From contig NZ_JABXKK010000037.1 of the NCBI RefSeq assembly GCF_017115045.1, forward strand, positions 1 through 55,808: a DNA stretch of 55,808 nucleotides. The letters run 5' to 3'. This document shows, piece after piece, positions 36,450 through 45,258 of this stretch. Made by a program: the position numbers and the translations under genes. The notes under the pieces were generated by a model. The model was not told where the DNA came from, searched no databases, and saw only the letters and a list, made by a program, of their open reading frames with translations. Numbering within the stretch: the first letter of the stretch is position 1; every line of letters begins with the position of its first letter. Source of the stretch: Nostoc sp. NMS8. GTDB lineage: Bacteria > Cyanobacteriota > Cyanobacteriia > Cyanobacteriales > Nostocaceae.

Positions 36450-38756
36450 CTAAATATACATAGCAAAGTAGTCCTCATAAATTTCAGTATTGGTTGATAG
36501 CGTTTGCTCTACTTTTTCACGATCTACATCGATCGCCAAAGTTGTGCCATTGCTTAGACTTCCTTCCGGTATGAAATCGCCACAGTATTCATTGGCGGGT
36601 ACGGCTTCGTTCATCTTTTTGGGATAGCTCAAACCCAGATGGCTCATAATAGCGATAAATTGATCGCGGGTGCGATTAGTAAATCGGGGATTGAGGCGTT
36701 TTTCTTCGCCAATAGTGGAAACAGTTCGCCCTTTGTAGTCATGGGCGGGATAAACCTGGGTTTCCTCTGGGAGAGTAAATAACTGCTGCGTAACTGTATC
36801 GTACAGAGTACCCGCATCGCCCGATTGAAAGTCTGTGCGTCCACAACCGCGAATCAATAAGGCATCTCCAGTTAACAGATGGATATTGTTGACTAAATAA
36901 GCTAGATGGCTGTCAGTGTGCCCTGGTGTGGCGATCGCCTCAATTCGCACCGCCCCCACAATTAAGGTTTCGCGATCGCCAAGGGAGTTATCCGCAGACT
37001 TAGCAGTGGCATTTTGGGGCACTATTACCTGACAACCTGTTTGCTGTCTCAGTTTACCAGCACCAGTGATATGGTCAGCATGGATGTGAGTTTCCAAACA
37101 GTAGCGAAGACTCAACCCCAAGTCATCCAGCACTTGTAAATCACGGTCAACCTGCTCTAATACTGTATCTACCAGCACCGCATCTTTAGTCTTACTGTCC
37201 GCAATTAAATAGGTGTAAGTGCTGGATTCTGGGTCAATGAATTGGCGAAACAATAGCGTTGACTGGGGTATAGCGGCTCGAAGGTCGCCGGAATCTTGTT
37301 CAGGGGCGCGAGAAATGGGCGAAAGGGGACGTACCCGCACTGGTAGCGACTGCAACACTGTTGCCGCCAATACCTGAGCTTGTTCGCGCAGTTCGGGGAC
37401 AGCGATCGTTTCCCACAAATTGCCTTTGCGTGGCGTGCCCAAGGTATAAAATAGGCTGGAACGCTTGCCCTGAGCATCTAATACAGCACCATCAGGGGCA
37501 GTATCCAAACCCAAACCGATATCGTTGGGGTGGATCAATCCTTGGGTGCGTAAATTAGCAATTAGGGATTGGGGCGATCGCTGATAATTTGCCTGTACTC
37601 CGGTGCAATTTACTACGCGGCTAACTTGCAAGACCTGATTCGCTTGCGTTTGGCGTTGGCGAATGGTTACAGCCACCGCGTTAGGTGTTGTTTGATAATC
37701 CTGAATCCGCCCGGCGGTAATAGTTAGTTGCCCAGAATCCAGCATTGCCTGGACAACCTTACCAATATTGGGGGCAATTCGATGCCGATGCACATCCCAA
37801 TAGGGGGTAGCATGGCGCAAAAGCCGTTTTTGCTCCACGCGGGGCAGTTGTTGCCAGAGTTGTTGAGTGATGGGACGCAGGGAGTCAATCACCGATCGCC
37901 AGTTGTAGCCTTGCACTGTCGCCGTCTGCACCTCGCGGCGAACGCGCCGCAGCAAGCCTCGAAGCGTTTTCGGCGCGGTGTCTGGGGTCAAAAATGCGGG
38001 GTAAGGTTTAGTCGATTGATGCGGTAGCGGAAACAAGCCCCGGCGAGACACGGCATAAATTTTGCCCCGATGGTTGCGACTGTGGAGTGACACCACCATA
38101 TCCACCATCGTCAGTCCAGTACCAATTAGCAATACAGATGCATCCGACTCAAGCTCTGCCAAGGCCTCGGCTGACCAAGCATGACGCAGGTAGGGAGTGT
38201 CATTATCCTCAGAGGATTGCGATCCAGGAGGGGCGGAAGGTGCATTTCCCAGTGCCAATACAATTTTGTCTGCCACGAAAGTGCGGCTGCTACTTAAGGA
38301 GACGATCGCACCTTTGGCTTGTGGCTCCACCGCCACCACTTCATCAATAATGCGCTCCAGTCGGACGTTACTTGATGCTGTGGCTTCAGCTTCTTCCAAA
38401 ATCGACTGGATATAAAGCCCGAATATCTGACGGGGAATAAAGCTGCTGGCATTCAAATCGCTGGGCAGAAATGCCGCCAACTCACTGCGGTTATAGTTTA
38501 ACCAGCGCAGCAGATGACTGGGATCGTCAGGAAAGGCACTCATCTTACCTGCGGATACATTCAGCAAGTGGCTGATGGTGTCCGTGCTGTAGGCAACTCC
38601 CTTGCCAATGTCGTGACTGCGTTCAATCAGTTTAATCAACAAGGGGCGATTGGCAGTTTTTAATAGGTGAGCCGCTACTAGAGAACCACTAAAGCCAGCG
38701 CCAACGAGGGCGATCGTGGTGGTTGAAGGATGTGCTATCAGGACATTAGAATACAT
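36450..38756 (-). CDS. Fusion: FAD/NAD(P)-binding protein and ETHE1-like persulfide dioxygenase
   Basis: 768 aa, one open frame with no break. The N-terminal part (about 13-480) is an FAD/NAD(P)-binding protein of the NAD_binding_9 type, with the dinucleotide motif VGAGFSG (18-24) and GVAYSTD...LLNVSAGKMSAFPDDP. The C-terminal part (about 505-750) is a metallo-beta-lactamase-fold protein with HIHADH (557-562) and GRTDFQSGD, the signature of ETHE1-type persulfide dioxygenases, plus a GHTDSH metal ligand region. The dioxygenase oxidises glutathione persulfide to sulfite. The N-terminal module may supply or remove reducing power or persulfide, but the pairing is inference. Start ATG at 38756. 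Confidence 0.88.
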   Translation of the reverse strand: MYSNVLIAHPSTTTIALVGAGFSGSLVAAHLLKTANRPLLIKLIERSHDIGKGVAYSTDTISHLLNVSAGKMSAFPDDPSHLLRWLNYNRSELAAFLPSDLNASSFIPRQIFGLYIQSILEEAEATASSNVRLERIIDEVVAVEPQAKGAIVSLSSSRTFVADKIVLALGNAPSAPPGSQSSEDNDTPYLRHAWSAEALAELESDASVLLIGTGLTMVDMVVSLHSRNHRGKIYAVSRRGLFPLPHQSTKPYPAFLTPDTAPKTLRGLLRRVRREVQTATVQGYNWRSVIDSLRPITQQLWQQLPRVEQKRLLRHATPYWDVHRHRIAPNIGKVVQAMLDSGQLTITAGRIQDYQTTPNAVAVTIRQRQTQANQVLQVSRVVNCTGVQANYQRSPQSLIANLRTQGLIHPNDIGLGLDTAPDGAVLDAQGKRSSLFYTLGTPRKGNLWETIAVPELREQAQVLAATVLQSLPVRVRPLSPISRAPEQDSGDLRAAIPQSTLLFRQFIDPESSTYTYLIADSKTKDAVLVDTVLEQVDRDLQVLDDLGLSLRYCLETHIHADHITGAGKLRQQTGCQVIVPQNATAKSADNSLGDRETLIVGAVRIEAIATPGHTDSHLAYLVNNIHLLTGDALLIRGCGRTDFQSGDAGTLYDTVTQQLFTLPEETQVYPAHDYKGRTVSTIGEEKRLNPRFTNRTRDQFIAIMSHLGLSYPKKMNEAVPANEYCGDFIPEGSLSNGTTLAIDVDREKVEQTLSTNTEIYEDYFAMYI

Positions 38757-38883
38757 CAGAGTGCTAGATATAGTGTATGGTAACTATTTTCTCAATTAAT
38801 TTAAATACTATATACTTATCGGTTTTTAGTATATTCTCCCATGTTTTCTATTCTAACTTGACTATGAAAATGTTTCCTAACTC

Positions 38884-39768
38884 TTAAAGATATCGCTGCA
38901 ATAAACCAATAAAAACTTCTGGGATTTCCAGATGAGGTAATATCCCGGCATCTGCGATCGCAGAAAAATCTCGAATTGCCCTGGGATTTAGATTTGCCAA
39001 GCGTTGCCCTAATTTGATGTTAGTAAATTGTGCTTTCTCTCCCCAAAAAATGACGGTGGGAATTGTCAATTGTTGAATATATAAACTCAAGTCAAAGTAA
39101 AGATCGCCCCGCAAAAATGCCAAGGCGGCAAATTTGGCATTAGGCTGTTGTGCAGAAGTTAAATAAGCCTGTACAATCTCTGGGGATAGTCGTTGTGACT
39201 TAGCAAAGAGAAAACTTTCTAAAAAATTGCGGACTGCAATTTCATTTTCAGCCCCAAGCATATAAATAAAATTGTCCAACAAAGGCGTATTGATTACCGA
39301 AAGCGGAAGTCTGCGTCCAGCACCCTCTCCAAAATCATCAAATCCAGAGGGGGAAACTAAAAACAGTGCTTTAAATAAATTGGGTTGAACAATAGCGAGG
39401 CGAATAGCAAAAGCGGCTGTGAGAGATGAGGCTACCACTGTCACAGGCTGGCGACAAGTTTGGATGATAAACTCTGCGATCGTGCTGAGATAATCCCTAA
39501 TTTTATAATCCCGAACTGGATGGGCCGATTCTCCCCAGCCGATGAGATCGGGGGCTAAAATGCGGTAAGTAGAGGCAAAAGCTGGGTAAACTTTAGACCA
39601 TTCATAAGCAGACGCGCCACCACCAAAGTTATGGAGAAACAGTAGTGGGGGTAAATCTTCAGTGTCAGCGAACGCCCAAGGTGCATTTGTTTGGGTATAG
39701 TAAACCATTGCCCCCAACGATGTATGGATGATTTTATGTCCAAAGCCAGGAGGTTGAAACTGAAGCAT
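38884..39768 (-). CDS. Alpha/beta hydrolase
   Basis: 294 aa. It has the oxyanion-side LLFLHNFGGGASAYEW, the DLIGWGESAHP strand/turn, and nucleophile elbow VVASSLTAAF, where the usual G-x-S-x-G is A-S-S-L-T. An acid residue probably lies near PTVIFWGEKAQF, while the family catalytic His is expected near DAGILPHLEIP. It is close to the cyanobacterial hydrolases that act on small lipids or esters; the substrate is unknown. The ATG start fits the family N-terminus. Confidence 0.82.
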   Translation of the reverse strand: MLQFQPPGFGHKIIHTSLGAMVYYTQTNAPWAFADTEDLPPLLFLHNFGGGASAYEWSKVYPAFASTYRILAPDLIGWGESAHPVRDYKIRDYLSTIAEFIIQTCRQPVTVVASSLTAAFAIRLAIVQPNLFKALFLVSPSGFDDFGEGAGRRLPLSVINTPLLDNFIYMLGAENEIAVRNFLESFLFAKSQRLSPEIVQAYLTSAQQPNAKFAALAFLRGDLYFDLSLYIQQLTIPTVIFWGEKAQFTNIKLGQRLANLNPRAIRDFSAIADAGILPHLEIPEVFIGLLQRYL

Positions 39769-39930
39769 AAAATTAAAAAGTTTAGTTTAGTAAAAATATC
39801 CCTAGACTTGGCGAATTAATAGGGGGTCTAACCCATCATTCCTCATTACTCTGATTTCAGTCCGTTTCAACGGACTTGAACTATTAGCCCGAAATTTATT
39901 TCAGGGCGGGAAAGGAACGCCAAACGAAGG

Positions 39931-40113
39931 TTTAGGGGTGAGGGGTCGAAACCCATCAAGAATTGACCAACAGTCTCATTGAATTCGCCGCTATAGGAGA
40001 CTTTACCCACTTCCGTGGGTTTCAAATTCTTAGAGTCCGCCTGCGCGGACTACCCTGCGGGAAGCTGCAAAGCGTCTATGTTTTTGTAGATGCGATTTCT
40101 AATCGCCAGGTAT
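39931..40113. repeat. Fold-back palindromic repeat, copy 4, with shared 5' extension
   Basis: The core 39981-40107 starts GAATTCGCCGCTATAGGAGA and ends TGCGATTTCTAATCGCC. The inner stem is CCCACTTCCGTGGG. The 50 bases before it (GGTGAGGGGTCGAAACCC...ACCAACAGTCTCAT) match those in front of copy 2, so the mobile unit may be about 160 bases. Confidence 0.7.
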
Positions 40114-40137
40114 ATTTGCTAATTGATAATTCATAAT

Positions 40138-40647
40138 TTATTCTTGCTTTTTGTCAGCATCTCCTGTGATTTGCACAAGTTGATGAAGGTTCTCACCACT
40201 AATATGATATGCTCCCCCAAAACCAACTACAAAACGACCTTCACTTGGAGTTAGCCGAAAAATCCGAAAGTCAGACAAGCCGCGTAAAACGTCGATAATT
40301 TCACCAAATCGCCCTTGAAATTGCTCAACAATTTGATTCCAATTGTCAGTTTCACGCTCTATCAAAGTTGCTGTACAATCAAAACTCAAACGACGACGGG
40401 CAAAAATTAGATTACTCTTAGCTTCATCCTCGATAAACAAGACACTAACATGAGGATTGGCATAGAGATTTTTGGTATGAGTCGAAAGACCACTGACGTA
40501 AATGTAGATATTTTTGGAATCATCCATTACAAAAGGAGCATAACTAGCATTGGGTATTGCTTGGGCGCTCACGGTGCTAATGATTACACTCTCAAAAGCT
40601 TCAGAAAACTTTTCGTACTCAGCTTGAATGTTTTCAAGTTGACTCAT
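40138..40647 (-). CDS. HugZ-like pyridoxamine-phosphate-oxidase-fold protein
   Basis: 169 aa with the split-barrel flavin/heme fold. Features are ASYAPFVMDDSKNIYIYVSG, STHTKNLYANPHVSVLFIED and the HugZ-type end GRFVVGFGGAYHISGENL. Relatives bind or degrade heme and are used for iron supply, or serve as flavin reductases. It is a single gene with an ATG start. Heme use is inferred from the family. Confidence 0.85.
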   Translation of the reverse strand: MSQLENIQAEYEKFSEAFESVIISTVSAQAIPNASYAPFVMDDSKNIYIYVSGLSTHTKNLYANPHVSVLFIEDEAKSNLIFARRRLSFDCTATLIERETDNWNQIVEQFQGRFGEIIDVLRGLSDFRIFRLTPSEGRFVVGFGGAYHISGENLHQLVQITGDADKKQE

Positions 40648-40724
40648 AAGTAAATTACCGCTAGGAACACCTAATTAAGTATCCTAACGTGATTTGAGCG
40701 ATGTCTACGCTCCAGAGAATGTCC

Positions 40725-40768
40725 AAAAAATAAAAGCGATCGCTCCCTTTAACTAAAGAGCGATCGCT
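40725..40768 (-). terminator. Intrinsic terminator of the DUF3386 gene
   Basis: Eleven-base stem AGCGATCGCTC/GAGCGATCGCT made of two HIP1 octamers. On the minus strand it is followed by TTTTATTTTTT, a strong U-tract; the plus strand has AATTTTT, so it may act both ways. Confidence 0.75.
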
Positions 40769-40792
40769 AATTTTTCGATTCGAGAATACAGC

Positions 40793-41449
40793 TTAAGCTG
40801 CAACAGGTTCCAACAATTTGATGTCAGAAAAGATAAATTCCTGAGTAGAAAATTCTCCTGCTGTCTCGGTGCGAATCTCCCGACGATTTAGAATGAAATA
40901 GTCACCAACTTTTTCATACTCATCAATAAATTCGCTTCTACCACCTTTTTGTTCCCCAGTTTTGGGGTCATGGTACACAGAGTCATAGCGGTGGGACAGA
41001 TAGCCTTCACCAGTATCGTGACTGCTAAAGGTGTCAATGGTCACAAAAGTACCGTGGATTAAGCGGTGAACATGGCAGACTTCATTATTGCGGACTTTGT
41101 ATTTATCGCCTTCAGCCTTACCACCCATTAAAAGCTCAACCGCACCAGTTTCGTCAGTTTTACCATAGCTAAAGGTATTGGCGCTGTGAGTGTCTTCAAA
41201 ACTGCGGCGGACGCGGTGAATTGCAATCTCCCAGGCTTGACCATGAATTGCTTTCTGGGCTGACTCATCATCTACATCCAAAACTTCGGCTTTGAGATTG
41301 GCAGTGATGATAACTTTGCCTGTAAACACTTTATCATCATGCTTAAAGGTAATATTTGCGGTATAACCGGGAAAATTCTTGTCCCAAGTATAGCGGTTTT
41401 CATAAGCAGCCCGGAAAAGTTCCTGAGCAGAGAGTTGTGTAACTGTCAT
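40793..41449 (-). CDS. DUF3386 protein
   Basis: 218 aa, with AGGAGA ahead of the ATG. It matches DUF3386 over its length, from SAQELFRAAYENRYTWDKNF to the end ILNRREIRTET...FSDIKLLEPVAA. The family is specific to cyanobacteria and plastids and appears to be a soluble beta-rich protein without known activity. It is divergent from the GAF-LuxR regulator gene 100 bp away, so that regulator might control it. The terminator is at 40725. Confidence 0.88.
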   Translation of the reverse strand: MTVTQLSAQELFRAAYENRYTWDKNFPGYTANITFKHDDKVFTGKVIITANLKAEVLDVDDESAQKAIHGQAWEIAIHRVRRSFEDTHSANTFSYGKTDETGAVELLMGGKAEGDKYKVRNNEVCHVHRLIHGTFVTIDTFSSHDTGEGYLSHRYDSVYHDPKTGEQKGGRSEFIDEYEKVGDYFILNRREIRTETAGEFSTQEFIFSDIKLLEPVAA

Positions 41450-41549
41450 GTGCTTCTCCTAGTCGCTACTGTAATTAGCGTTTTAGTTTCCTTGGTATTA
41501 GCATAGAAGTAATTGTTGAGGCTTGGATAGTCCCCAACTGGGTACACTT

Positions 41550-42221
41550 ATGGCTAATTCTCTACACGCTGTATTTCATGCGATCGCCAATGTCCAGAAT
41601 GAGCAAGAGTTAAGACTCGCTCTCACGGATCGAATTAGCGAGCATTTTGGCGTGCAAAATTGGGGTATTTATCTCCTTGATGAGCAGCCAACCACTGAGA
41701 TTAATCTTTCAGGCATTCCGGCAGTATGCTTAGAGAGCAATCCAGTGGGGCGTTACGTGGTTGAACGTCATGCTCCCGCCCATGAGCAGCTATTATTATC
41801 ACCAGGAGACTGGAAGCATTTTTGCTCTCGTTCCGATCACGAACACGTAATGACTGGGCCAATTGTTTCCGATGGTCGTCTTGTCGGCACTCTTAACTTG
41901 GCTCGTGACAAGGGAAATCCTGCCTTTAATGGCAACGATTTAGCTGACTTGAGCGCTTTATGCATTCATTTGTCAGCAAAAATGGCAACCCTACGGACAA
42001 AACCCAAAATATCCAATTCCCTTTTAGTGAGTCCTCTAACAGCGCGTGAGTTAGAAATTGCCGATTTGGTGGCGCAGGGGTTAACGAATGCCGAAATAGG
42101 GGAAAAACTTTGGATTACGCAAAATTCCGTCAAACAAGCTTTGAAAAGGATGTTTCGGAAGTTGAAGGTTTCAGCACGTGCAGAAATGGTGGCAAAGCTA
42201 CAAGATATACAAGTTTCTTGA
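41550..42221 (+). CDS. GAF-domain LuxR-type transcription regulator
   Basis: 223 aa from the ATG at 41550; the frame also extends to a TTG at 41523. A GAF-like sensor domain (about 10-150, ending ALCIHLSAKMATL) is joined to a LuxR helix-turn-helix (LTARELEIADLVAQGLTNAEIGEKLWITQNSVKQAL region). It carries no receiver domain, so it is probably controlled by a small ligand or redox state bound to GAF. It is divergent from DUF3386. Confidence 0.85.
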   Translation: MANSLHAVFHAIANVQNEQELRLALTDRISEHFGVQNWGIYLLDEQPTTEINLSGIPAVCLESNPVGRYVVERHAPAHEQLLLSPGDWKHFCSRSDHEHVMTGPIVSDGRLVGTLNLARDKGNPAFNGNDLADLSALCIHLSAKMATLRTKPKISNSLLVSPLTARELEIADLVAQGLTNAEIGEKLWITQNSVKQALKRMFRKLKVSARAEMVAKLQDIQVS

Positions 42222-42610
42222 AGGAGGCATCTGCAAGCAGGATGACAGAATGATGCATGAAAACTTTAATTCTGGGTATAAAATCCAGTTTTAAAAGAAG
42301 AATTGTATTGAGTAGAATGCAGCAAGATGCAATTCTTCTTACCTGAATTTCACACTTTTAAACGTGGGTTAATCCTGCCTCCTGCCTTGCCTACGACACG
42401 CTGCGCTATCTGCCTTCTGTTGTAAAGACTCTAACTGATGGTAATCTAAGATTGTTGAACCCAATTAAATAAAAACTTTTGTTTTTGACAGTTTTATTTT
42501 TTGGACAATAGTAATATAAATCGTGAATAAAGTCTTTAACAATTAAGACTTAGTTATGATTGTAAGTAAGTTCTAGAGAAGTTAGTTAGTTTTTTAACAG
42601 GAGAAGTAGG
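42222..42610. other. Intergenic with one inverted repeat
   Basis: About 390 bases. AGAAGAATTG (42296-42305) and CAATTCTTCT (42330-42339) pair around a 24-base loop, a possible terminator of the LuxR gene without a U-tract. The rest is A/T-rich leader of the 42611 gene. Confidence 0.45.
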
Positions 42611-43288
42611 GTGCTTAACAACCTTCATCAGTTACTATCTCCCCGTCAGTGGGGAATTTCCCTCGCGGGTTTAGGCTTACTTCTCGGTTTGGGCTTTATA
42701 GCCAAGCAGACTCAAGTAATATCATTTACAGATTCTCGATTATCATCGGCTCAGATTAACAAAACCTCTGAAAACTCTCTTCTGTCGCAGTTGAGAAAAG
42801 TTCGAGAGCAGAGAAGTCAACTTAATGCGGCTTCTGGAGGCGGAAAAACAATACCTACAATCACAGCGCTGGTTCCAGGTAATCAGGGAGCTACAAAAAG
42901 CGCAAGAGTTTTACCAAAAGCAGATTTTCCTGTAAAAGATGGAATTTACCTCTATGGTCAATCCCCAAACCCAAACCAACTTGGTCAAGGTTATATCATA
43001 TTTCAAAAGCAGCAAGCCAAGGTAACGGGTGCTTTGTATATGCCCCAATCAGAGTTTAATTGTTTTCAGGGTACAATCAACCCATCAGGAGAATTGGCAA
43101 TGACGGTTAATACTTCGTCAAATGAAGCCAACTCTAATCAATCGAATCAGGTAGCTACAAATAGTAGACTGCCCAAAATTAATGATGATGAGTCAAATTC
43201 TTATGCTTACTCACTGGCTCTGCAAGACTTTTATCGGTTAAATTCTATCACTGCTAGCGATCGCCGCACGTTGCAAATGTGCAAATGA
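42611..43288 (+). CDS. Membrane-anchored conserved cyanobacterial protein of unknown function
   Basis: 225 aa, GTG start with AGGAGAAG (42599-42606) upstream. One N-terminal membrane helix (about 15-31) precedes a polar linker and a small beta-rich domain (about 105-175). That domain reads FPVKDGIYLYGQSP, then QGYIIFQKQQAKVTGALYMPQSEFNCFQG. The end (SITASDRRTLQMCK) is conserved-looking. Periplasmic location is likely. No known function. The Uma2 gene follows by 27 bases on the same strand, which suggests co-transcription. Confidence 0.7.
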   Translation: MLNNLHQLLSPRQWGISLAGLGLLLGLGFIAKQTQVISFTDSRLSSAQINKTSENSLLSQLRKVREQRSQLNAASGGGKTIPTITALVPGNQGATKSARVLPKADFPVKDGIYLYGQSPNPNQLGQGYIIFQKQQAKVTGALYMPQSEFNCFQGTINPSGELAMTVNTSSNEANSNQSNQVATNSRLPKINDDESNSYAYSLALQDFYRLNSITASDRRTLQMCK

Positions 43289-43315
43289 ATAATGAGTTTT
43301 TGACGGAAACCTGAA

Positions 43316-43879
43316 ATGGTACAGATCCCTGCTAAAGCCCTGACTCTAAATGAATTCCTGGATCTGCCAGAGACAGAACCGACCAGTGAATACATTGATG
43401 GGCAGATCATCCAAAAACCGATGCCGCAAGGAGAACACAGCGCCATTCAGACCGAGTTAGCACCTACAATTAACTTGGTCGTTAAACCCAAACAAATTGC
43501 ACGAGCATTCTGTGAGCTTCGCTGTACTTTTGGCGAACGTTCAATTGTGCCTGACATTTCTGTGTTTACGTGGGATAGAATTCTGCGTAAAGAAAATGGT
43601 GGGATTGCTAACGTCTTCTCAATTGCCCCAGATTGGACAATTGAAATTCTGTCTCCCGATCAAAGTCAAACTAAAGTTACCAAGAATATTTTGCATTGCC
43701 TGAAGTATGGAACTCAGATGGGATGGCTGATTGATCCTAAAGAACAATCTGTGTTTGTCTACTTGCCAGATCAACCAACTACTTTTTACGAAGAACTAGG
43801 AAGACAGTTACCAGTACCAGAATTTGCTAAAGATTTCAGCCTGACAGTAGAAGGTTTATTTAGCTGGTTACTGGATTAA
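43316..43879 (+). CDS. Uma2-family (DUF820) PD-(D/E)XK nuclease-like protein
   Basis: 187 aa. The DUF820 core is present: LDLPETEPTSEYIDGQIIQKPMP, VPDISVF, and WTIEILSPDQSQTKVTKNI, with the acidic and Gln/Lys residues of the PD-(D/E)XK fold. Cyanobacteria carry many copies; most look like nucleases with no assigned role. It is located just downstream of the 42611 gene. Confidence 0.88.
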   Translation: MVQIPAKALTLNEFLDLPETEPTSEYIDGQIIQKPMPQGEHSAIQTELAPTINLVVKPKQIARAFCELRCTFGERSIVPDISVFTWDRILRKENGGIANVFSIAPDWTIEILSPDQSQTKVTKNILHCLKYGTQMGWLIDPKEQSVFVYLPDQPTTFYEELGRQLPVPEFAKDFSLTVEGLFSWLLD

Positions 43880-43934
43880 TTGTTTTTGCGATCGCTAGCC
43901 CGCGCCCCGATGCCACTGTTTTTAATACTCACAA

Positions 43935-43950
43935 ATAATGTATACATTAT
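43935..43950. promoter_or_regulatory. 16-bp perfect palindrome, operator-like
   Basis: ATAATGTATACATTAT lies 14 bases before the frameshifted antitoxin-like gene at 43965. Ribbon-helix-helix antitoxins often bind such palindromes in their own promoters. Confidence 0.55.
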
Positions 43951-43964
43951 GTACAACCTAAATT

Positions 43965-44164
43965 GTGTCGAGCAAAATTCGTAAGCAGATTTATATTGAA
44001 CCACGTCAAGAGCATCTACTAAAGGCGATCGCTCAACAAGCGGGTGTAAGTGAAGCAGAGATTAGATTATTCGCCAAGCTATTGATCTTCATCTTGGTGA
44101 AATAACTCTACCCCAAAGCAATCTTGCAATGTGGGAAGCCATTGACCCGATGAAAAAATTTTAG
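43965..44164 (+). pseudogene. Frameshifted ribbon-helix-helix antitoxin-like gene
   Basis: The GTG frame reads SSKIRKQIYIEPRQEHLL, then a segment ending AQQAGVSEAEI, the N-terminal strand and helices typical of cyanobacterial antitoxin-like proteins. After EI the register shifts; the continuation is IRQAIDLHLGEITLPQSN and LAMWEA in another frame to a TAG at 44162. The repair needs a one-base insertion or a two-base deletion near 44060. No toxin gene is next to it. The identity as antitoxin-like is moderate; the frameshift is clear. Confidence 0.7.
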
Positions 44165-44181
44165 GGCTTTCAGGTTACTGT

Positions 44182-45057
44182 TTATGGCTGGATCATAATA
44201 GGCACCGCGCTTTTTTCAGAACCAATAATTACAAGCTTAGAATTATTAGATTGAGCTAGCTTTTCTGTGGCTTCAATCGCTCGTAATTGTAGCACTTGGT
44301 TACTAAGTCCACCTGAGAGAATTTTTTGGGAATCAGCTATACCTCGCGCTTCAATAAGTTTTCGTTCTGCCTCTTGACGCTCTTTCTCTAAAACAAATTT
44401 CATCTGCTGATTTTCTTGCTCTGTCTTGAGTTTGTTTTGAATTGCAACTTGTAGAGTATCAGGCATTTTGATGTTTCTTAAAAGAGCTTCCTCAACGATG
44501 AAACCCAAAGCTGGTATCTCTTGGGTAAGTTGTTGGTCAATTTTTTGGGCGATTTCTTGGCGTTTGGTAGAGTAAATAGCATTAGCTGGGTAATTTGCCG
44601 TGATGGCGCGGACAGTAGAGCGGAATCTGGAAATCACCAGTTGTGTTTCATCAGTTCCAATTGTTTTATATACTGTAGCTGCCTTTTGCGGATCTAGCTT
44701 GTACTGAAGACTCACATCAAGATTTAGGCTCAAACCTTCTTGGGATGTTGCATCTATATTTTCTTTTATATCCTTAAGGCGAGTAGAAAAATTCAGCACC
44801 TTGCTAAAGGGATTAAGCAAGTGGACACCAGGATTAAGAGTAGTTTCGGAAACCTCTCCAAAGAAATTGACGACACCGACATTACCAGGTGGGACAATCA
44901 CCAAAAGCCTAAAAAAAGAATTCAGTACTGCAATACTGCCAATCAATATCATAATTCCACGTATTGCTAAACGTGACCTTTCATCAGATATCCTACCTGT
45001 ATTCAGATAGATGAGAATTGCAATTAGGCTAGTTATAAGAGAGACTAGAAAACCCAT
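44182..45057 (-). CDS. SPFH/prohibitin-family membrane protein
   Basis: 291 aa. One or two N-terminal membrane helices (about 5-20 and 35-55) are followed by an SPFH domain with VPPGNVGVVNFFGEV, and a long coiled coil (KTEQENQQMKFVLEKERQEAERKLIEARG). It belongs with cyanobacterial prohibitin homologues such as slr1106. It probably forms oligomeric membrane-bound rings that scaffold proteases or membrane domains. Single gene, ATG start. Confidence 0.9.
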   Translation of the reverse strand: MGFLVSLITSLIAILIYLNTGRISDERSRLAIRGIMILIGSIAVLNSFFRLLVIVPPGNVGVVNFFGEVSETTLNPGVHLLNPFSKVLNFSTRLKDIKENIDATSQEGLSLNLDVSLQYKLDPQKAATVYKTIGTDETQLVISRFRSTVRAITANYPANAIYSTKRQEIAQKIDQQLTQEIPALGFIVEEALLRNIKMPDTLQVAIQNKLKTEQENQQMKFVLEKERQEAERKLIEARGIADSQKILSGGLSNQVLQLRAIEATEKLAQSNNSKLVIIGSEKSAVPIMIQP

Positions 45058-45170
45058 GAGTTTTTTGTGTAATTAAGACGAATGTACTTAATCACATAAT
45101 TCCCAAATGCTTTTATGAAACTCATATCATTTCAGACAAGTTAGAGGTTTACGAATCTTTTTACAGATTA

Positions 45171-45206
45171 AAAAAGATTCCCGACTCTTCTCAGAAATCG
45201 GGAATC
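45171..45206 (-). terminator. Intrinsic terminator of the EF-G paralogue gene
   Basis: Stem GATTCCCGA/TCGGGAATC with a 13-base loop; on the minus strand it is followed by TTTTTTAATC. It lies about 50 bases after the stop of the 45259 gene. Confidence 0.8.
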
Positions 45207-45258
45207 TCAGCCTTGGAGCAATGCCTACGCTACCCTACAATTTATTCAAAATTCAAAA

